A stretch of 64,000 nt of DNA from Anseranas semipalmata. Lineage: Eukaryota; Chordata; Aves; Anseriformes; Anseranatidae. Location: positions 108,054-172,053 of the forward strand of contig VXAA01006076.1 of NCBI GenBank assembly GCA_013399115.1, written 5' to 3'. Positions 1 to 12,365 of this stretch are shown here, one piece after another. Both the position numbers and the translations under genes were made by a program. Within the stretch, counting starts at the first letter, position 1. Every line of letters begins with the position of its first letter. The notes under the pieces are model-generated. The model searched no databases. It was not told where the DNA came from and worked only from the letters and a program-made list of their open reading frames with translations.

Positions 1-673
1 TTCCAGCTACCGAAATTGAGAATAATGTGACTGATCAACCAGAGCTCAAAGTATATCCCTACATCCTGTGAGAAAGCGCCTAACAAGTAGTTACTGTGGT
101 GCTAGAACACAGTTTTAAAGCTGAGATTTAATTTCTCACTCTTGATGAGGAAAATGATTTATCTAAACATACAGTTTCAAAATTAAAAGCAATGATCTGG
201 GAGTAAAAGCTGAATGCTGATGATTTATAGGTACATTTGATACTGGCCTTGCTAATGATGTGATATTTTTGTCTGTGTAACTTATGAGTTATCCAGCAAA
301 AACACAGTCTTTCATCTGATAAGAGAATTACATTCACATGCTGATACAGGGAGAGTTTATCAAACAGATAAACTAGATAAACTTGGTTTCACTAGAACCG
401 AGGACATGGGCACTATGAGTGTTTGTTCCTAATGAGCGCTATTTCCAATGGGCTGCAGATTTGAGAAGCAGGTTATATATTGAAAACTTGACATTGTTTT
501 GCTTCAGTTTTTCATAGATCTTCATGATTTTATCTGCCCTATTTTTCATTTTTCCAGACAGACTTAACTGGCTTGCAGTATGTATGGTTAGATCCTACTC
601 TAGCATACATGAAAACAGATCTGCTTAAGAGAGTCTATGCACAGATGACATATACCATATGGTCCATGGCTTT

Positions 674-728
674 AAAAAGAGAGAAAGTGAGAGAGAGAGA
701 AAGGGAAAAGGGAAGAAAAAAGGGAGCA
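674..728 (+). repeat. Polypurine (GA/GGAA-rich) tract
   Basis: About 55 nt almost entirely of A and G (GAGAGAGAGAAAGGG-type), with a single T interruption. Such tracts are length-variable simple repeats and can adopt triplex structure. Nothing shows a function here. Confidence 0.8.
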
Positions 729-3700
729 GAGTACATTTCACAGCGTGGAGCATTTCCAAGATGGAGGTTAAGTAGTCCTCCTATCACTACTTTGCCTTTT
801 TTTTATTAGATTTGTTATTTGGGCATACAGCCTTGTACAACGGGTCAACAAGTGACCTCTGCAATGCTTATATCCTGTATCGTTACACTAGGAATTGTGA
901 TGAAGAACTGAGGCCTTAAAATGCTCCATTGCACATGAGCACATTTCACCTTTTGCAGTGTCTAGGAAGGAGATGGCTTATAAAAATCAGCGAGAAAGTC
1001 ACGGAAAAAAAAAAAAAGAAAAAAGGGAGCTGGTTTGTATCAAATCTTATTATGAAACTACTCTCGTGTGGGAGGTTTTAGTGTTAAAAAATTTAAACTG
1101 TTTCACATAACTTGATCAGAATAGAATAAGAAAAAATCTCTTCCTAATCTATTTATCAAAAGCATCAGAATATCCTAAAATAGTTTGGAAGTCTTGCAAG
1201 AATACACTTTCTAATGAGATTTGTGGGGGTCCTTGCTTCTGCTTTAACTGCAGCATAAAAATACAGAAATTCTCAAGAAAAGAAAAAGCACAACAAAGTT
1301 GAGCAGAGTTTACTGAGCCTGAAATAGGTTTGGCTTGAGATGGGAATACAGGTTTGTTTCAGCTGTATCATCATGTAGACTTCTACATTTTATGAGCAAC
1401 TTTTGTCTCTGCTATATCTCCATTGCTCAATACCAACAAGGGTACATTTCACAGCATATTTTATTATTGTATTTTATTGGACAGTATTTTGTAATTGTTA
1501 GCACATTTGACATAGCTTTACATGATTCTTTTGTTACCGAGGAAGAAATGAACAATATTTAGCAAAGCAGATGGTGCAGCCAGGTATATATTTATTTAAG
1601 AATAAATCACAGTGTACCACAATACATTTCCTGCTACCGGTGTTCAGAAGTGAGCTAGGAAAAGAGCCTAGAAACTTGTCATCTTTACCCACTAAGAATA
1701 ACTTAGCTAGAGATGTTTTTTACATAAATGTCATATCTTAGTATGAAGAGGTCACTGCTTCCACATGATTTGTTGAATATCTGTTTAAACAAACATTATT
1801 ATCCTTTAAAGCTTGTTTCAACAGTGGTGGGGACTGAAACCACAAAGCAAGTTTATAAGTGTAAATTGATTTAAAACTCTGGAAATGTGAAAGCAAAATA
1901 TATTGTGTTCGAGAAGACTTCAAATATCTCTTGCTAATTATCTTCTGAAGTTGGAAAGTAAATAACAATGACTGACTGTTATAGAAGCTTTGATTCATAT
2001 AAATTGAAACTGAACATACAAAACCCATTTCACCAGCTCCATACCTGTAGTGGAGGTACAAACCCAGCTGAAGCTGCAGGAAGAATAGAAAGTAATAGTA
2101 AAACTAAATTTGATCAGAACAACATGGCTAACATCTCTTTTCTTGTGAAAAACAAGTAATATTATGTCATCTTGTCAAAAGAATGATCGAGAACCTTTAT
2201 CATTTCCCAGCTTAAACAAGAGAGTGTTTTTGGAAAGCTGATGCATTTGGCTCAGAAAAATTGTACTAAAGAGATGAGAGGACTCTGGACTTTAAAAATT
2301 CTTAGCGAAGGATTGAAACCTCAGTTACATGCTCAAATTCTTTTACTAGCAGTGGGAGACTGTTAAGGAAAGATATTTGGGAGTAACTAACAAGGCTCAG
2401 ACAATCTGTGCATGGAATAGTCCTGGGCAAAAAGCATGTTCCCTTGGAGGCAGAGAGAGAGTAGAAATCACTGATCCTAGCCCACTTAGTTGCATTTAGG
2501 GAGAAGGAAGGGAACGGAGAAATCTATAATTTTAGATGATGATTTGAATTCCACAGGTTGTTGAATGAATCTTTCCTAAGCAGAGGTGTGCTTGGAATGG
2601 TAAATCCCATAGAACTGTATGGAATTTGGATTTGCTATTGCTCAATAAAAAAAGTGAAAGGGAATGGTACACAATTAAAAAAGCACAGAACTTGTCTAGT
2701 AGAATCACAGTGTAGAAGATTTTTCTGGATGTGCAAGGACATTGCAATATATTGATTATTATTGTGACAGTACCTTAAATGTGCTTTGTGTTTACTCTTC
2801 TAATCTCAAATTAATATGCTGTGGTCCATTATTTCATACACTGTAATTCCATCTCTAAGAATCTGGGAGGTGTGAATTTAATTGCTCAAGAAACACAAGT
2901 CTAATTGGGATGGGATAAACAATAAGGGGATGTATGTCTGGAAAATCGTGTAATTGTGTAAGCTGTCAGCAGAAAAGATGTGGAATGGGAAAATATCATA
3001 TGAATCCAAATGTCCCATTTTACTGTTGTCTTTGTGATCCTGTTTTCCTAAGGAAACCACATTTTTTCCAGCATGCTATATTGCTCTATCTCGCCATCTG
3101 TCTCTTCTTTTTAATCATTAGTTGACCAAACTCCAGCCAAATCTGACAAACAGATAGTTATCTGAAGCATATTATGTTCCAATAATACACATAAAGCCTC
3201 AGCTCAAGAAATGGTTGCATTGTAAATTCACCTCTTGAGACGCCTCAGCTTAATCTTGGGACCCACATCTGAAAAAAAAACTGGACTCCACTGGTGTCCC
3301 TGCTCCTGGTTAGTCGTTCCCGTAGTTGTAGCATTTCTGTTCTCTCCACACCAGGCTGGATTCTGTTAGGTACTACAGAGACACAGACCAAGAAGAGCAC
3401 AAGAACAAAGATCATCATGAGAGGACTCACTTACAGTCACACTTACAGTCCTGCTGTTAGGGAGGAATGTAAGTGCGGTTCTTTGTCACTTCTTATACTC
3501 CTGAAAGTGAATCAATGTGAGAAACAGAAAACTTCGTTTGAAATGATCTTCAAGTGCTGAATTTAGCTGCAGCTCAAAAAAAAGAACTCATGTGCCAAAT
3601 CAGATGTCTTTGTTGCAGATGACTGTAGTTAATTATTCATAGTCTGCATACCGCAATAAAGACAGACCTAGGGACGCAAAATTGAGTTTTTTGTAGGTCA

Positions 3701-5415
3701 AATTCACCGGCACTGAGTAAGCAGGTGCACATCAGCTAATTTGAGAGAAAGAAGTTCTGCCAGACCAGATCTAGCAAAATTAGATCATTGTTTAGAGTGC
3801 AAATGGCAGGAGTTTTTTTGGAAGAAATGGATGTGGTTGATTTGCTTTTCACAGCAGTTCTACTGTAGTGTACAGCTATATGCCATGTATTTACTACAAC
3901 TTTTACTTTACTACAGCTGTTCATCTATCTGGAAGTGAATGCTTCCAGGCCATGGTAACAGATGATGTAGAGACAGCATGTTTCACTCATTCCCAAAACT
4001 CTATAAATGGTAACAGCCTAGGATGCTGGAGTTCTCTGTGCCCTGCAAGATGAATGCCATTGAGCAATATCAAGCTCCTGAGAAAACACTATAGTGCCTT
4101 CTGCAGGGTAAATGAAATATTTAGTCTCTAAATCCCTGTGGGGCACAGCTGGAGCCCAACAGGGGTGTGGAGCTCTATTCTCAGCGTGATTCTGCTTTGG
4201 CTTCTAGCATCAGTGCCGCTTACAACCCCAAGGTCTAAGTGATCAGTAAGAAACTTCTTTGTGTGTCTCGCACCAGCCAAACTAGCCCCATTTTTTCATG
4301 TGCTCCCTTTGCTAAGGATGTTGAAGCTGGGGGGAAAGGGGCAGGAGAGTGTTTGTTCGTAGTTTGCACAGTTAGGTAAGTTACTATTTTGCCAAGATAA
4401 TGTTTCCCTTTTGGCAAGTTTGCCACTCAGAGCGTTGTAAGCTGTGTTGTGCCTGCCCAGTATAATGTGGGCGAACAAGTCATTTCGCTTACTCCTGAAA
4501 CACAGCCTTCTTAGGGGGAAAGTGTGGATTCTGTTTAAAAGCACAAAACAGCATTACATGACGTTTCTGGACAGAAAATGAAGGGCTCCTACAGCCATTT
4601 CGGCTTCCAGAGTGGAGGTTGGCAGAATGGAGGTGCCTGAGCATGCCAGAAATAACACAACTCCTCTCTCCTGCGAGGGTGGCCATCTGTCCTGTTCTCC
4701 CCACGCTGCCTTGGAACCGCGCTGTGATCTTTGGCAACCTCCAGCTTTCAGCCTCCTCTGTTGCAAAATGGGGGCTTGTAATATTTCCTCCACCTCCAAG
4801 GACTGTTACGAAGCTCTAAGATGGAAGATGGTCTAAAAATATCATGGCTGTTAAAACTTAGAGTGTATTTTGGATCAGAAAAGCCAGTGAGAAGCATCTG
4901 GGTTATATCCAAGATCTAACAAGGCATTCATTTCCAGTTAGACTTGGTCATCTGGGTGGCAATGAGTCAGTGAGAGGAGACCTTCAATTTCACATGTACT
5001 CTAGAAGGACACTGCTTCATCATTTGTAATACTAGTATGGGTTGGATAACACTCCAAACAGGACTCCTTTGTATTTTGGTGCCTCTGGTGATGGTGTTAT
5101 GTGCATATAAATATTGCAGTTCTGTATGGAAAAGTGATTCTGCTTAATAGAGAGTTTCAATGGTTCAAAATCTGGTGTTATTCTGATAAGAGCTGTATTT
5201 TAAAATTGTCTATAAAAAGAAAGAGCCATGGGACTAGGACTCTGGGGCAGACACCTTGGCTCTCTTCCCCAGAGGCAGTGCCAGGCCAAGAGCCTTAAGA
5301 AACTCAGTCCTTTTGCTGACAGATCCCAAAGCTTCCTGGGTTGTGAAGGAAAACTGTCAAAAGCAAACCGTCTCTTCAGAATGATTCAATTTTAATAAAC
5401 AAGCAAATGCTACTG

Positions 5416-5447
5416 GAAAAAAAAAAAACAACAACAACAAAAAGAAA
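5416..5447 (+). repeat. Poly-A followed by CAA repeat
   Basis: A run of about 12 A is followed by four CAA-like units and more A. This is a simple low-complexity repeat. It could be the decayed tail of a retroposed sequence, but no element body was recognised upstream of it. Confidence 0.75.
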
Positions 5448-8248
5448 CCTGATGGATTTTTTTTTCAGCTTTGCTAGTAAACATTAAAGTGTGATGACTC
5501 CAGCTAAGTAAACAGGAAAGCATACCCAGCTGTCTAACTGTGCAACCTGGCAGTTGCAAAATGAAGACTAGATTAAAGGTATGATGGACCACAGCAACCA
5601 AGAGAGTTCTGGATCTCTAAATAACATCATGTAATGAAAGATGGTGCCTCTTTATGGGGTACTCTTGATTTTTTCTCTTCTACCTTATTTTGCCATGCAG
5701 GTAATAAATGCTAATTTTGTGATGAAGCAGTCCAGAAGAGCATACTGGAACCTGCTCTTGGCCAAAATAAATAAATAATGACTTCAGGAAAAATACACAC
5801 CTATGTTTGATTGGCACAAACATCACCAGTATTCCAGTGCCTCCCTCCATACAAAATTAGCCCTTAGGATAATTATGGCTGTTGTCTTTGTAAAGGGCTT
5901 TGAGTTTTGTGCGGGTACCACTCTATACATAAAGTACAAAGTAGTATTATTTCAACACAGTTGCTGGGATACCATTATATTGCGCATTATGGGCGTACTC
6001 ATGTAAGTGATATTGCTAGGAGGGGGTGTGAGGAAAACCAGAAATATCTTTCCCACCCACCCTTCTTATTCAGTGCAATGGTAATTACTGTTCCTGCTTT
6101 CTAAACTTTGTAAACATCCCAGCTGGCTGTGAAGGAGGCAGCTTTCCTGCTGTAGCTGCACAGCATCCCTCACTGCAGGACCATGAACATGAGCTGCAGT
6201 CCGTCTGCTGTTCAGGAGCCCGTCAGTACAGCTGCTCAACACCCTCAGTGTTCAACACGTCCTAAGTCACTTGCTGAATTAGGCCCTAGTAATGATGTTA
6301 AGCTGTGATTTACCTCACTCTGTGGCTAAAACACCCGTGTGTGGCATCCCATCCCATTCCCTGGGCATTCTGCAAACAACTCACCGTCTAGTTCCACAGT
6401 GATTAAAAGCATTGTTTGCTATAGCTGTCTAATCTATATTTTGCTGCTTTCCATTTTGTTCTCTGCTTTGGGATTTGTGTTTGAAGAGCTATGACTCACT
6501 CTACTCAGGCTCCTGCTGCTTGAAATTAAAATAGGAAAGCTCCTCCCTTCCCCCGTTTCCTAATATGTTGCTTTCTGAAGCCATACAACACCTTATAAAT
6601 GTTTCATCAGAAGGGAACTGCCAGAGCATTCCCATCTGTCACATTAACATGGCCAGATTGGAAGTATTTTTTAAAATGTAAGATATCGTATGGAGGGAGG
6701 GATGAATAAGGAACTGCTTACATGACCAGGAGAAGCAGAGTTAATGGGAGGCTGTGAAATGCTGCCACTTTGGGTTTGAGATTTTGGGCCCACCTTGAAA
6801 TTTTATAGCTTTTATAGACGACAGGCAACCAACGCTCCCTGCCTGTAATGTAGGTCCGTGGCACAACTGCAAGGTAGGCCTTTGCCATCCTGCTCTGGTC
6901 CCTTATAAACTGAGCCATCTTTACTAGAAGCAAAAAATTCCAGTGCCTTGCAATCTTCAGAGCTTAAATAGGAATCCTTGAAGATTATCTCTGCCTACGC
7001 TTTCAAGGAGGAGAAGGATTATAAGATATGTTAAGAACAAGCTTCATCTGTGTCTTACCAAGTGTTCATAACACTTAACCAAATATAAAGTCTTCCATTT
7101 TTGCTGAACTCCTGCCCCAGCAAAATCTGAGTTTTGCCATCGCTTTGGGATGGGCTATGCTGGAATTTCAACCCTGGGCATGGCTACTCCACACAAACCA
7201 GAAAGTTCAGATCTTACCAAGTGAGCACTGAATGATTGCTCAGGAAATTGAAGCAAAACAGCCAGCTGGGATTTATGTATGCTCAGAGTAATTAACCTTG
7301 CCCGTTAACAGGGCTAGTTGTTTTGAGGGGCTATGGCTATGCCTGTACTGCTATACAAAATAGACCTAAAGGCCAATTCTTAGCCCTGAGACTTGGTGGC
7401 AACAAAGAGGTCAGGGCCAACTCCATTTGCAGCAGATTTGTCTTGGAGGGAGCTGGTTAGCATGGTCCAAAACTCAGCCAGGGCAACCTTATGAGTGAAC
7501 AGTGTGGATGACCAAGAGCTATTGCTGGATCTTGCTTTCTGGTCCTATGTCATTTAGCATTATAAATGTGCCCTGTGTGGCTTCTCACCCAAGGCAGGGC
7601 CTGCCTCCTTGTGCTGTGTGAACTTACCAGCTCACGTATCCTGTGGGCTGCTTCTACTCTGGGGCTGCCCTTAATAGGATCCCTTGGCAGCTGGCACACA
7701 CCTTACTGGCTCACGCAGCTGCAGTGGATGAATCTGCATCATGGTGCATGGTATTCAAGCTGTGAACCAGAGCCAGTAAAAGGCTGCAATTAGTGCAGAA
7801 AAAAATAAATAAATAAAACTTTGGATTGCTTTGATTCTGAGATGCAGATACATATACTCAGCAAGTCTTTGTTTTCCTCAGCTCTTTTCAGTAGGAGGAG
7901 GTCAGAAAACGTGTTATATTGCAGCTTTCCAGGAACTTGCCTGTTTCTGCCTCATTCCCTATGTCGCAAACAGCAGCTCTGTCATCATGCAGAAGGCTTC
8001 ACCACTTGCGTTATAGCCCGTGCCCACCTCACACGCTGCTGACATGCATTTCTCACTGGAGCTGAACACATACGCTGTTATGAGCCAAACATACTGCATG
8101 CCAATTTGTAAGAACATACGTGAACAGAAATGGATGGCTTGAATCCCAATTTCATTTTCACCTGTTATGCAAATGTTCTGTTACACTGGGTCCCACTCTA
8201 TCTGTCAGTTTGTCTTCTGCAAAGTAGTGATAACCCTACAATAGCAAT

Positions 8249-8545
8249 CCAGATTTTCAAAAGATCTCAGCCTCCCACTCTGACAGCCAGACTTTACAAG
8301 GAAATCACCTCCCATTTAGGCACCAAAATGTAATATTCATATGTAGAAAAAAAGTTTAGCACACTGGATCTTCAGCTGCTTACACAATCTGGGCAGCAGG
8401 CACTGCTGTGAGGGTTGTTGGGAACTTCGGAAAACTTGCTCCTTATTTCAGAACCTAAAGGAGAACCCAGCTTTTCTGAAAATCTGGCTCCGATTCAGGT
8501 GTTGAGCACTCAAAAATTTGAGTCTGAGCTCTGTGGAAAATCTGG
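8249..8545. mobile_element. Candidate ancient palindromic (MITE-like) element with imperfect terminal inverted repeats
   Basis: Left end 8249-8270 reads CCAGATTTTCAAAAGATCTCAG-like and right end 8524-8545 is its inverted partner, matching at 19 of 22 positions. The interior has further related strings, such as CTGAAAATCTGG near 8477 and GTGTTGAGCACTC near 8501. From memory, these resemble an old palindromic family common in turtle and crocodilian genomes that reads 'CCAGATTTTCAAAAGAGCTCAG...'. I do not recall its formal name. The 297-bp size, inverted ends and lack of coding sequence suit a decayed non-autonomous DNA transposon. Confidence 0.55.
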
Positions 8546-8704
8546 CATCTCTTGAAGGAGTGCTGTGAGGATCAGTTAATTAATGTGTGAGATCGTAGTG
8601 TAACAGTGCTGACAGTACTAGTAAACTTTGTAAAGAAGTCAGGAACAGCTTCATGTGTTGAAATTTCAGGGAAAATACCTAGTAGACAATAAATAATGAC
8701 CTAC

Positions 8705-8813
8705 TGCTGTTCTGCTACAGCACCAGGAGAACCACAGTTGGTTCTCCCATAGCTGAATTCTACCAGCAGTAGAATGGGTACTGTTGCCAATGACAGATGT
8801 GATACTATTGGCA
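8705..8813. repeat. Cluster of four short inverted repeats (hairpins)
   Basis: Four perfect stems lie in about 110 bp: 6 bp (8705-8710 with 8717-8722), 9 bp with a 4-nt loop (8726-8734 with 8739-8747, GGAGAACCA/TGGTTCTCC), 7 bp with a 5-nt loop (8757-8763 with 8769-8775) and 7 bp with a 15-nt loop (8785-8791 with 8807-8813). Each alone is near chance for a window this long; the clustering is the point. It begins about 160 bp after the palindromic element. Confidence 0.6.
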
Positions 8814-11600
8814 CACAACTTTGGAAGTTTTAAAAAGTTTTATTAAAGTACAGGCTTTTAAAAAAGTGGAGAAACACATAGTAAATCTTCAATACTGACT
8901 TCTTAACCAAGAAGTGCTGAGTATTTAAAAGCAGTTGCTCTGTTGCTATTAGTTTCACCAGAATATTTGTTGTCAAGTGGACTTAGATTTTCCAGATAAC
9001 ACTAATATCCCGACAGGAAAGGAGAAGGAGATTTTGAGATGAAGCAATGTCTTTGAAACTGCTGAGAGACTAGTTTTATAAAAGAATTATGTAAATAATC
9101 CTGTGTTTTTCTTTTGAACAGTTACTCTATATAAAAGGGAGAGAGGCGCATCTAGGAGGTGCCTGTTGCTCATTCTGCATGTTCACTGGTGTAATGCTGC
9201 TCAGTGAATAGTGCCTGTGGCTGTCCAGGGTCTTCACTTATCGTTTCAGAGGCAGCCATATAGCCCTGTTTTGGTGGGGAGGTTTTTCTAATGAGAAATA
9301 GGAAGAGTCTTATTTCTCATGTAGTTCTTCCATTTCCTGGTAGTTTTGCAAACACAGCTGAAGAATGAGGCTGCATATGGCACATCCTCCCTGTGTGGTG
9401 TGGTCACATCTTCAGCAGCTGAGAGTGCAGTAGCTGAGGGCTAGCAATATCCTATGTGAAGCTATTACCATAAATTCACATTCTAAGGGCCATGTACCTC
9501 TTTGTTTTGTAGTGATCTAAGTGGCCCCAATCTAACAAATAAGTAATTCTAATGATTTCAGCAGAGCTGCTCTATTTCATATCAGCAGAAGGACTGGTCA
9601 AGTACATAATCTTTTTGCAGATACTCCAGTTATTTGTACACACATATATACAAGCACAGCATAGCACTCGAAGGGCAGTGGAAACCAGCAGGCTTGGCAT
9701 TTCTGCCTTTTCTTATCTATCTTGCTTCTTTTCTCAGACATTTCTTTTATAAGCTTACTTTTCTCTTTTGCCCTTGTGATTCTTACTCTCACGCCTGCTT
9801 TTGCTGATTTAAAAAAAAAAAAAGAAGAAAAGTACTGGGAAAATGAAATGATTTCTGGAATGTGTCAGCAACAAGTAGATTCTCGTGGGATTGCCTTTGA
9901 CATAGAGGAACAATAAGTTTGAGAGAGGAAATTGGTTTCCCCATGGCTGATGGTTTTCCCTGGATTGGCTTACCCCACTCCCACAGTGTTGAAGCTATTG
10001 AATGCTCAATTAGTATTCCCCAAAGTGTCAAAATGAATTGAACCAACTCCAGAAATTCTTCACTGCAGTTCATGTATCATTTCTCAGGCTTTGAGAAAAG
10101 GACCTACTGTTTTACTGTGTGCAGCAAACAAATTCTCCCCTTCTCGACCCTGTGTCACTTTGTTTTTTTACTTGGTTCAAGGGCACCTGCAAAAATAAAC
10201 AGGAATGGCAAGTTATTACCTCCAGAATGTGTGGAGTACCTCAGCTAACCAGTTTATAAATAGCAAGACCGATGGATATAATGACTATAGTATCTTAAAG
10301 TATTTTGGGTTGGTTTTGTTTTGCTTTGGGCAGTTGCTATATTACACTGACTTATTCTGACAAAGGTAATGGATTCTCAAAGTGCAGACGGCTGGCCATG
10401 TTTTGAGCTAGAGGCCAAAATGATACTGCCAAGTCCAAGGACTCAAAAATTAAGAGCTAGATTTCACCCCACATAATGGAATTTCTTCAGAAGCTGGTGG
10501 AACTGGGGTTTTAAATAAATAAAAAAGCATTGCTTGTATTTTATTTATATTTTTGAGTCTTTGTAATGTATTTGGCTACATTTTTATCTCACCTTTATAA
10601 CCAAGAGTCATAAATTTCTTACATAAACACAGAGACCATAGCATGGCTCTAAGAGGCAAAACATTGATTTTTGCTAAAAATAACAAAATGGCAGAAGTTA
10701 GAAATTAATTTTTCAGGCACAAGATTTTTCCAAGGACAGCCCATTCTGGTTCATCCCAGTGAAAATTCGAGAAAGCTTCATTTTGGCACCTGAGCCTGAA
10801 TCACTCACTAGGTACTCTAGTGTAACGGTCTCTCCAAGTCTTACTTGCATAACTTCATTAAGTTTGCTTACTGTAATTCTTATTGACCCAATCTCTGTTA
10901 GTGGTGATGCCTTCCTTTGTGTTGGTCAGGCTTATGTTCATGGCTGAAAGAAGCAGTCAGAAATCAAAATATGATATAACTAAGCTGGGTGCTGGACGAG
11001 ACTGAGTGCATCACTCACCAAGGTGCTCACAAGAACAAAAAGGCAGAAGTTATTTGAACTTTAAACCTCAAATCACAGTTGGTATTTATTCTGAAGTAGC
11101 AAAGAAAATTTTAACAGCTTGCTGTTTTATTCTGAAACAAGTGAACTTCAGTACTTTGGTGCTTTGCATTGAGATCAAGGACTTTTTACAACAGTTGAGA
11201 CAGTTAGCCTTGAGTCAGTTCATAAAGAAGCAGCTCTTCCCCCTTCAGCCAGGAATTAGCTATAAGAGAACCGCACACCCAGGGAAATCTTAATGAGGAC
11301 CTGCCCAGAAAATGATTTAGGAAAAGAACTGAACAGAGAGAGGCAGTACCAGAGAGACAATGGATTGATTTGCAGTTCTTTCACAGGAGAAGATACATGA
11401 AGTATAAGCTGGGGTGTATCAAAAATTCATAAAAGTGGAGGTTGTGATAATTTGTACTGACATTCTTGATCTTTCATATCATATATATCACTATATCACA
11501 TAGTAATTCATACGAACAAGTGTAGTACAGGAGATACGAAGATTTTTTGCTAGCCTCTGACCTCTACCAGGCACTTTGCAGTTTACTAATTGATAATTTT
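8814..11600. other. Non-coding unique DNA
   Basis: AT-rich sequence with no recognisable exon or transposon. It contains an A13 tract near 9811 and a short TAAATAAATAAA-type tract near 10515. Reading frames here are under 100 codons, show no family motif and look like chance. Confidence 0.5.
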
Positions 11601-11696
11601 GATGTTGGGATGGTGAATACGCTTATGATGGTTATAGGTTGGACTGGATGATCTGGGAGGTCTTTTCCAACCTAAATGATTCTGTGATTCTGTGAT
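11601..11696 (+). mobile_element. CR1 LINE, 3' terminal fragment
   Basis: The closing part of a CR1 retrotransposon is clear: GGTTGGACTGGATGATCT, then GGTCTTTTCCAACCTAAATG, then two ATTCTGTG-like units. CR1 copies are usually 5'-truncated and end in such 8-mer microsatellites rather than poly-A, as here. Only non-coding 3' sequence remains. It sits directly in front of an older CR1 remnant. Confidence 0.9.
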
Positions 11697-11699
11697 ACC

Positions 11700-12365
11700 A
11701 AGCTGGGATGGACAGCAAGTGTGCTAGAGAGCAGAATAAGACTACAAAATGATCCTGGTGAGTTGGAGAAGTCTGAAAAGACCATTCTTTTCAGGAAAAA
11801 AAACATATCTTTTTAGCAAAAGGTTGTGGTACAACAGAGAAAATTGTAAAATGTGGTACCTAGGCTGAAGAAATTAATGACATGAACACAGCCCGAGGGG
11901 TTTCTGGTGAGGTATCACTTTATCCAGCAATGATTTGAGGGTTATAATGAATCAGAAGCTATGAAGATGAGTCAATCAGCCTCAGGCAAATAAGGAATAT
12001 ATTAAACAGGATGATTAAACTAGAATATCGTCTGTAAGAATGGTGAAATAATCCCTCCACTCTACTTAGAGCTGCTTAAGCCCAAGAGAGCAGCAAGTAG
12101 CATTCTCTAATATTCAAAATGTAGTTGTGGGTACAACAAAAGCAATGGCTTTAAATTTGCAGTAAGGAGGGTTCAGTTAGGCTTTAAGGACAAACATCTA
12201 ACTGCAAGGTTGATGGACCCCTGGAACAGATTGCTTTGGAAAGGTTGAGGAAGCACAGAAAGCTTTTACCCATGAGATAAACATCCATCAAAAAAAAGAT
12301 TTAGCTCAGCTTTCACAGGGATAGATTTGGTGACCGCAGGGTCCTTATTTTCAATGATTCATTAA
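11700..12365 (+). mobile_element. Old, heavily decayed CR1/L3-type LINE fragment (ORF2 C-terminal region to 3' end)
   Basis: The order of weak matches follows the 3' third of a CR1-group LINE. They are a GATTTGAGGGTTATAATGAATCA-like segment near 11930, a frame giving EIIPPLYLELLKP near 12045-12085 (family form EVIVPLYSALVRP), GGAGGGTTCAGTTAGGCTTTAAGGA near 12165, a CTGGAACAGATTGC segment near 12220, and a closing GGTGACCGCAGGGTCCTT near 12332. Stops and indels break every frame. Divergence is far greater than in the adjacent 11601-11696 copy. The left limit is uncertain. Confidence 0.65.

Larger units (their letters stand above)
1..8248. other. Non-coding AT-rich DNA, probably RERG upstream intron or 5' flank
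   Basis: No reading frame here resembles a known protein, and none exceeds about 110 codons. Minor features are a 9-bp tandem pair at 366-383 (AGATAAACT twice), an inverted GGTCA pair at 843-857, a polypurine tract at 674-728, A-rich tracts near 1005-1026 and 5417-5446, and scattered AATAAA-like strings. No transposon end was recognised. Assignment to the RERG intron rests only on the exon 50 kb downstream. Confidence 0.5.
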
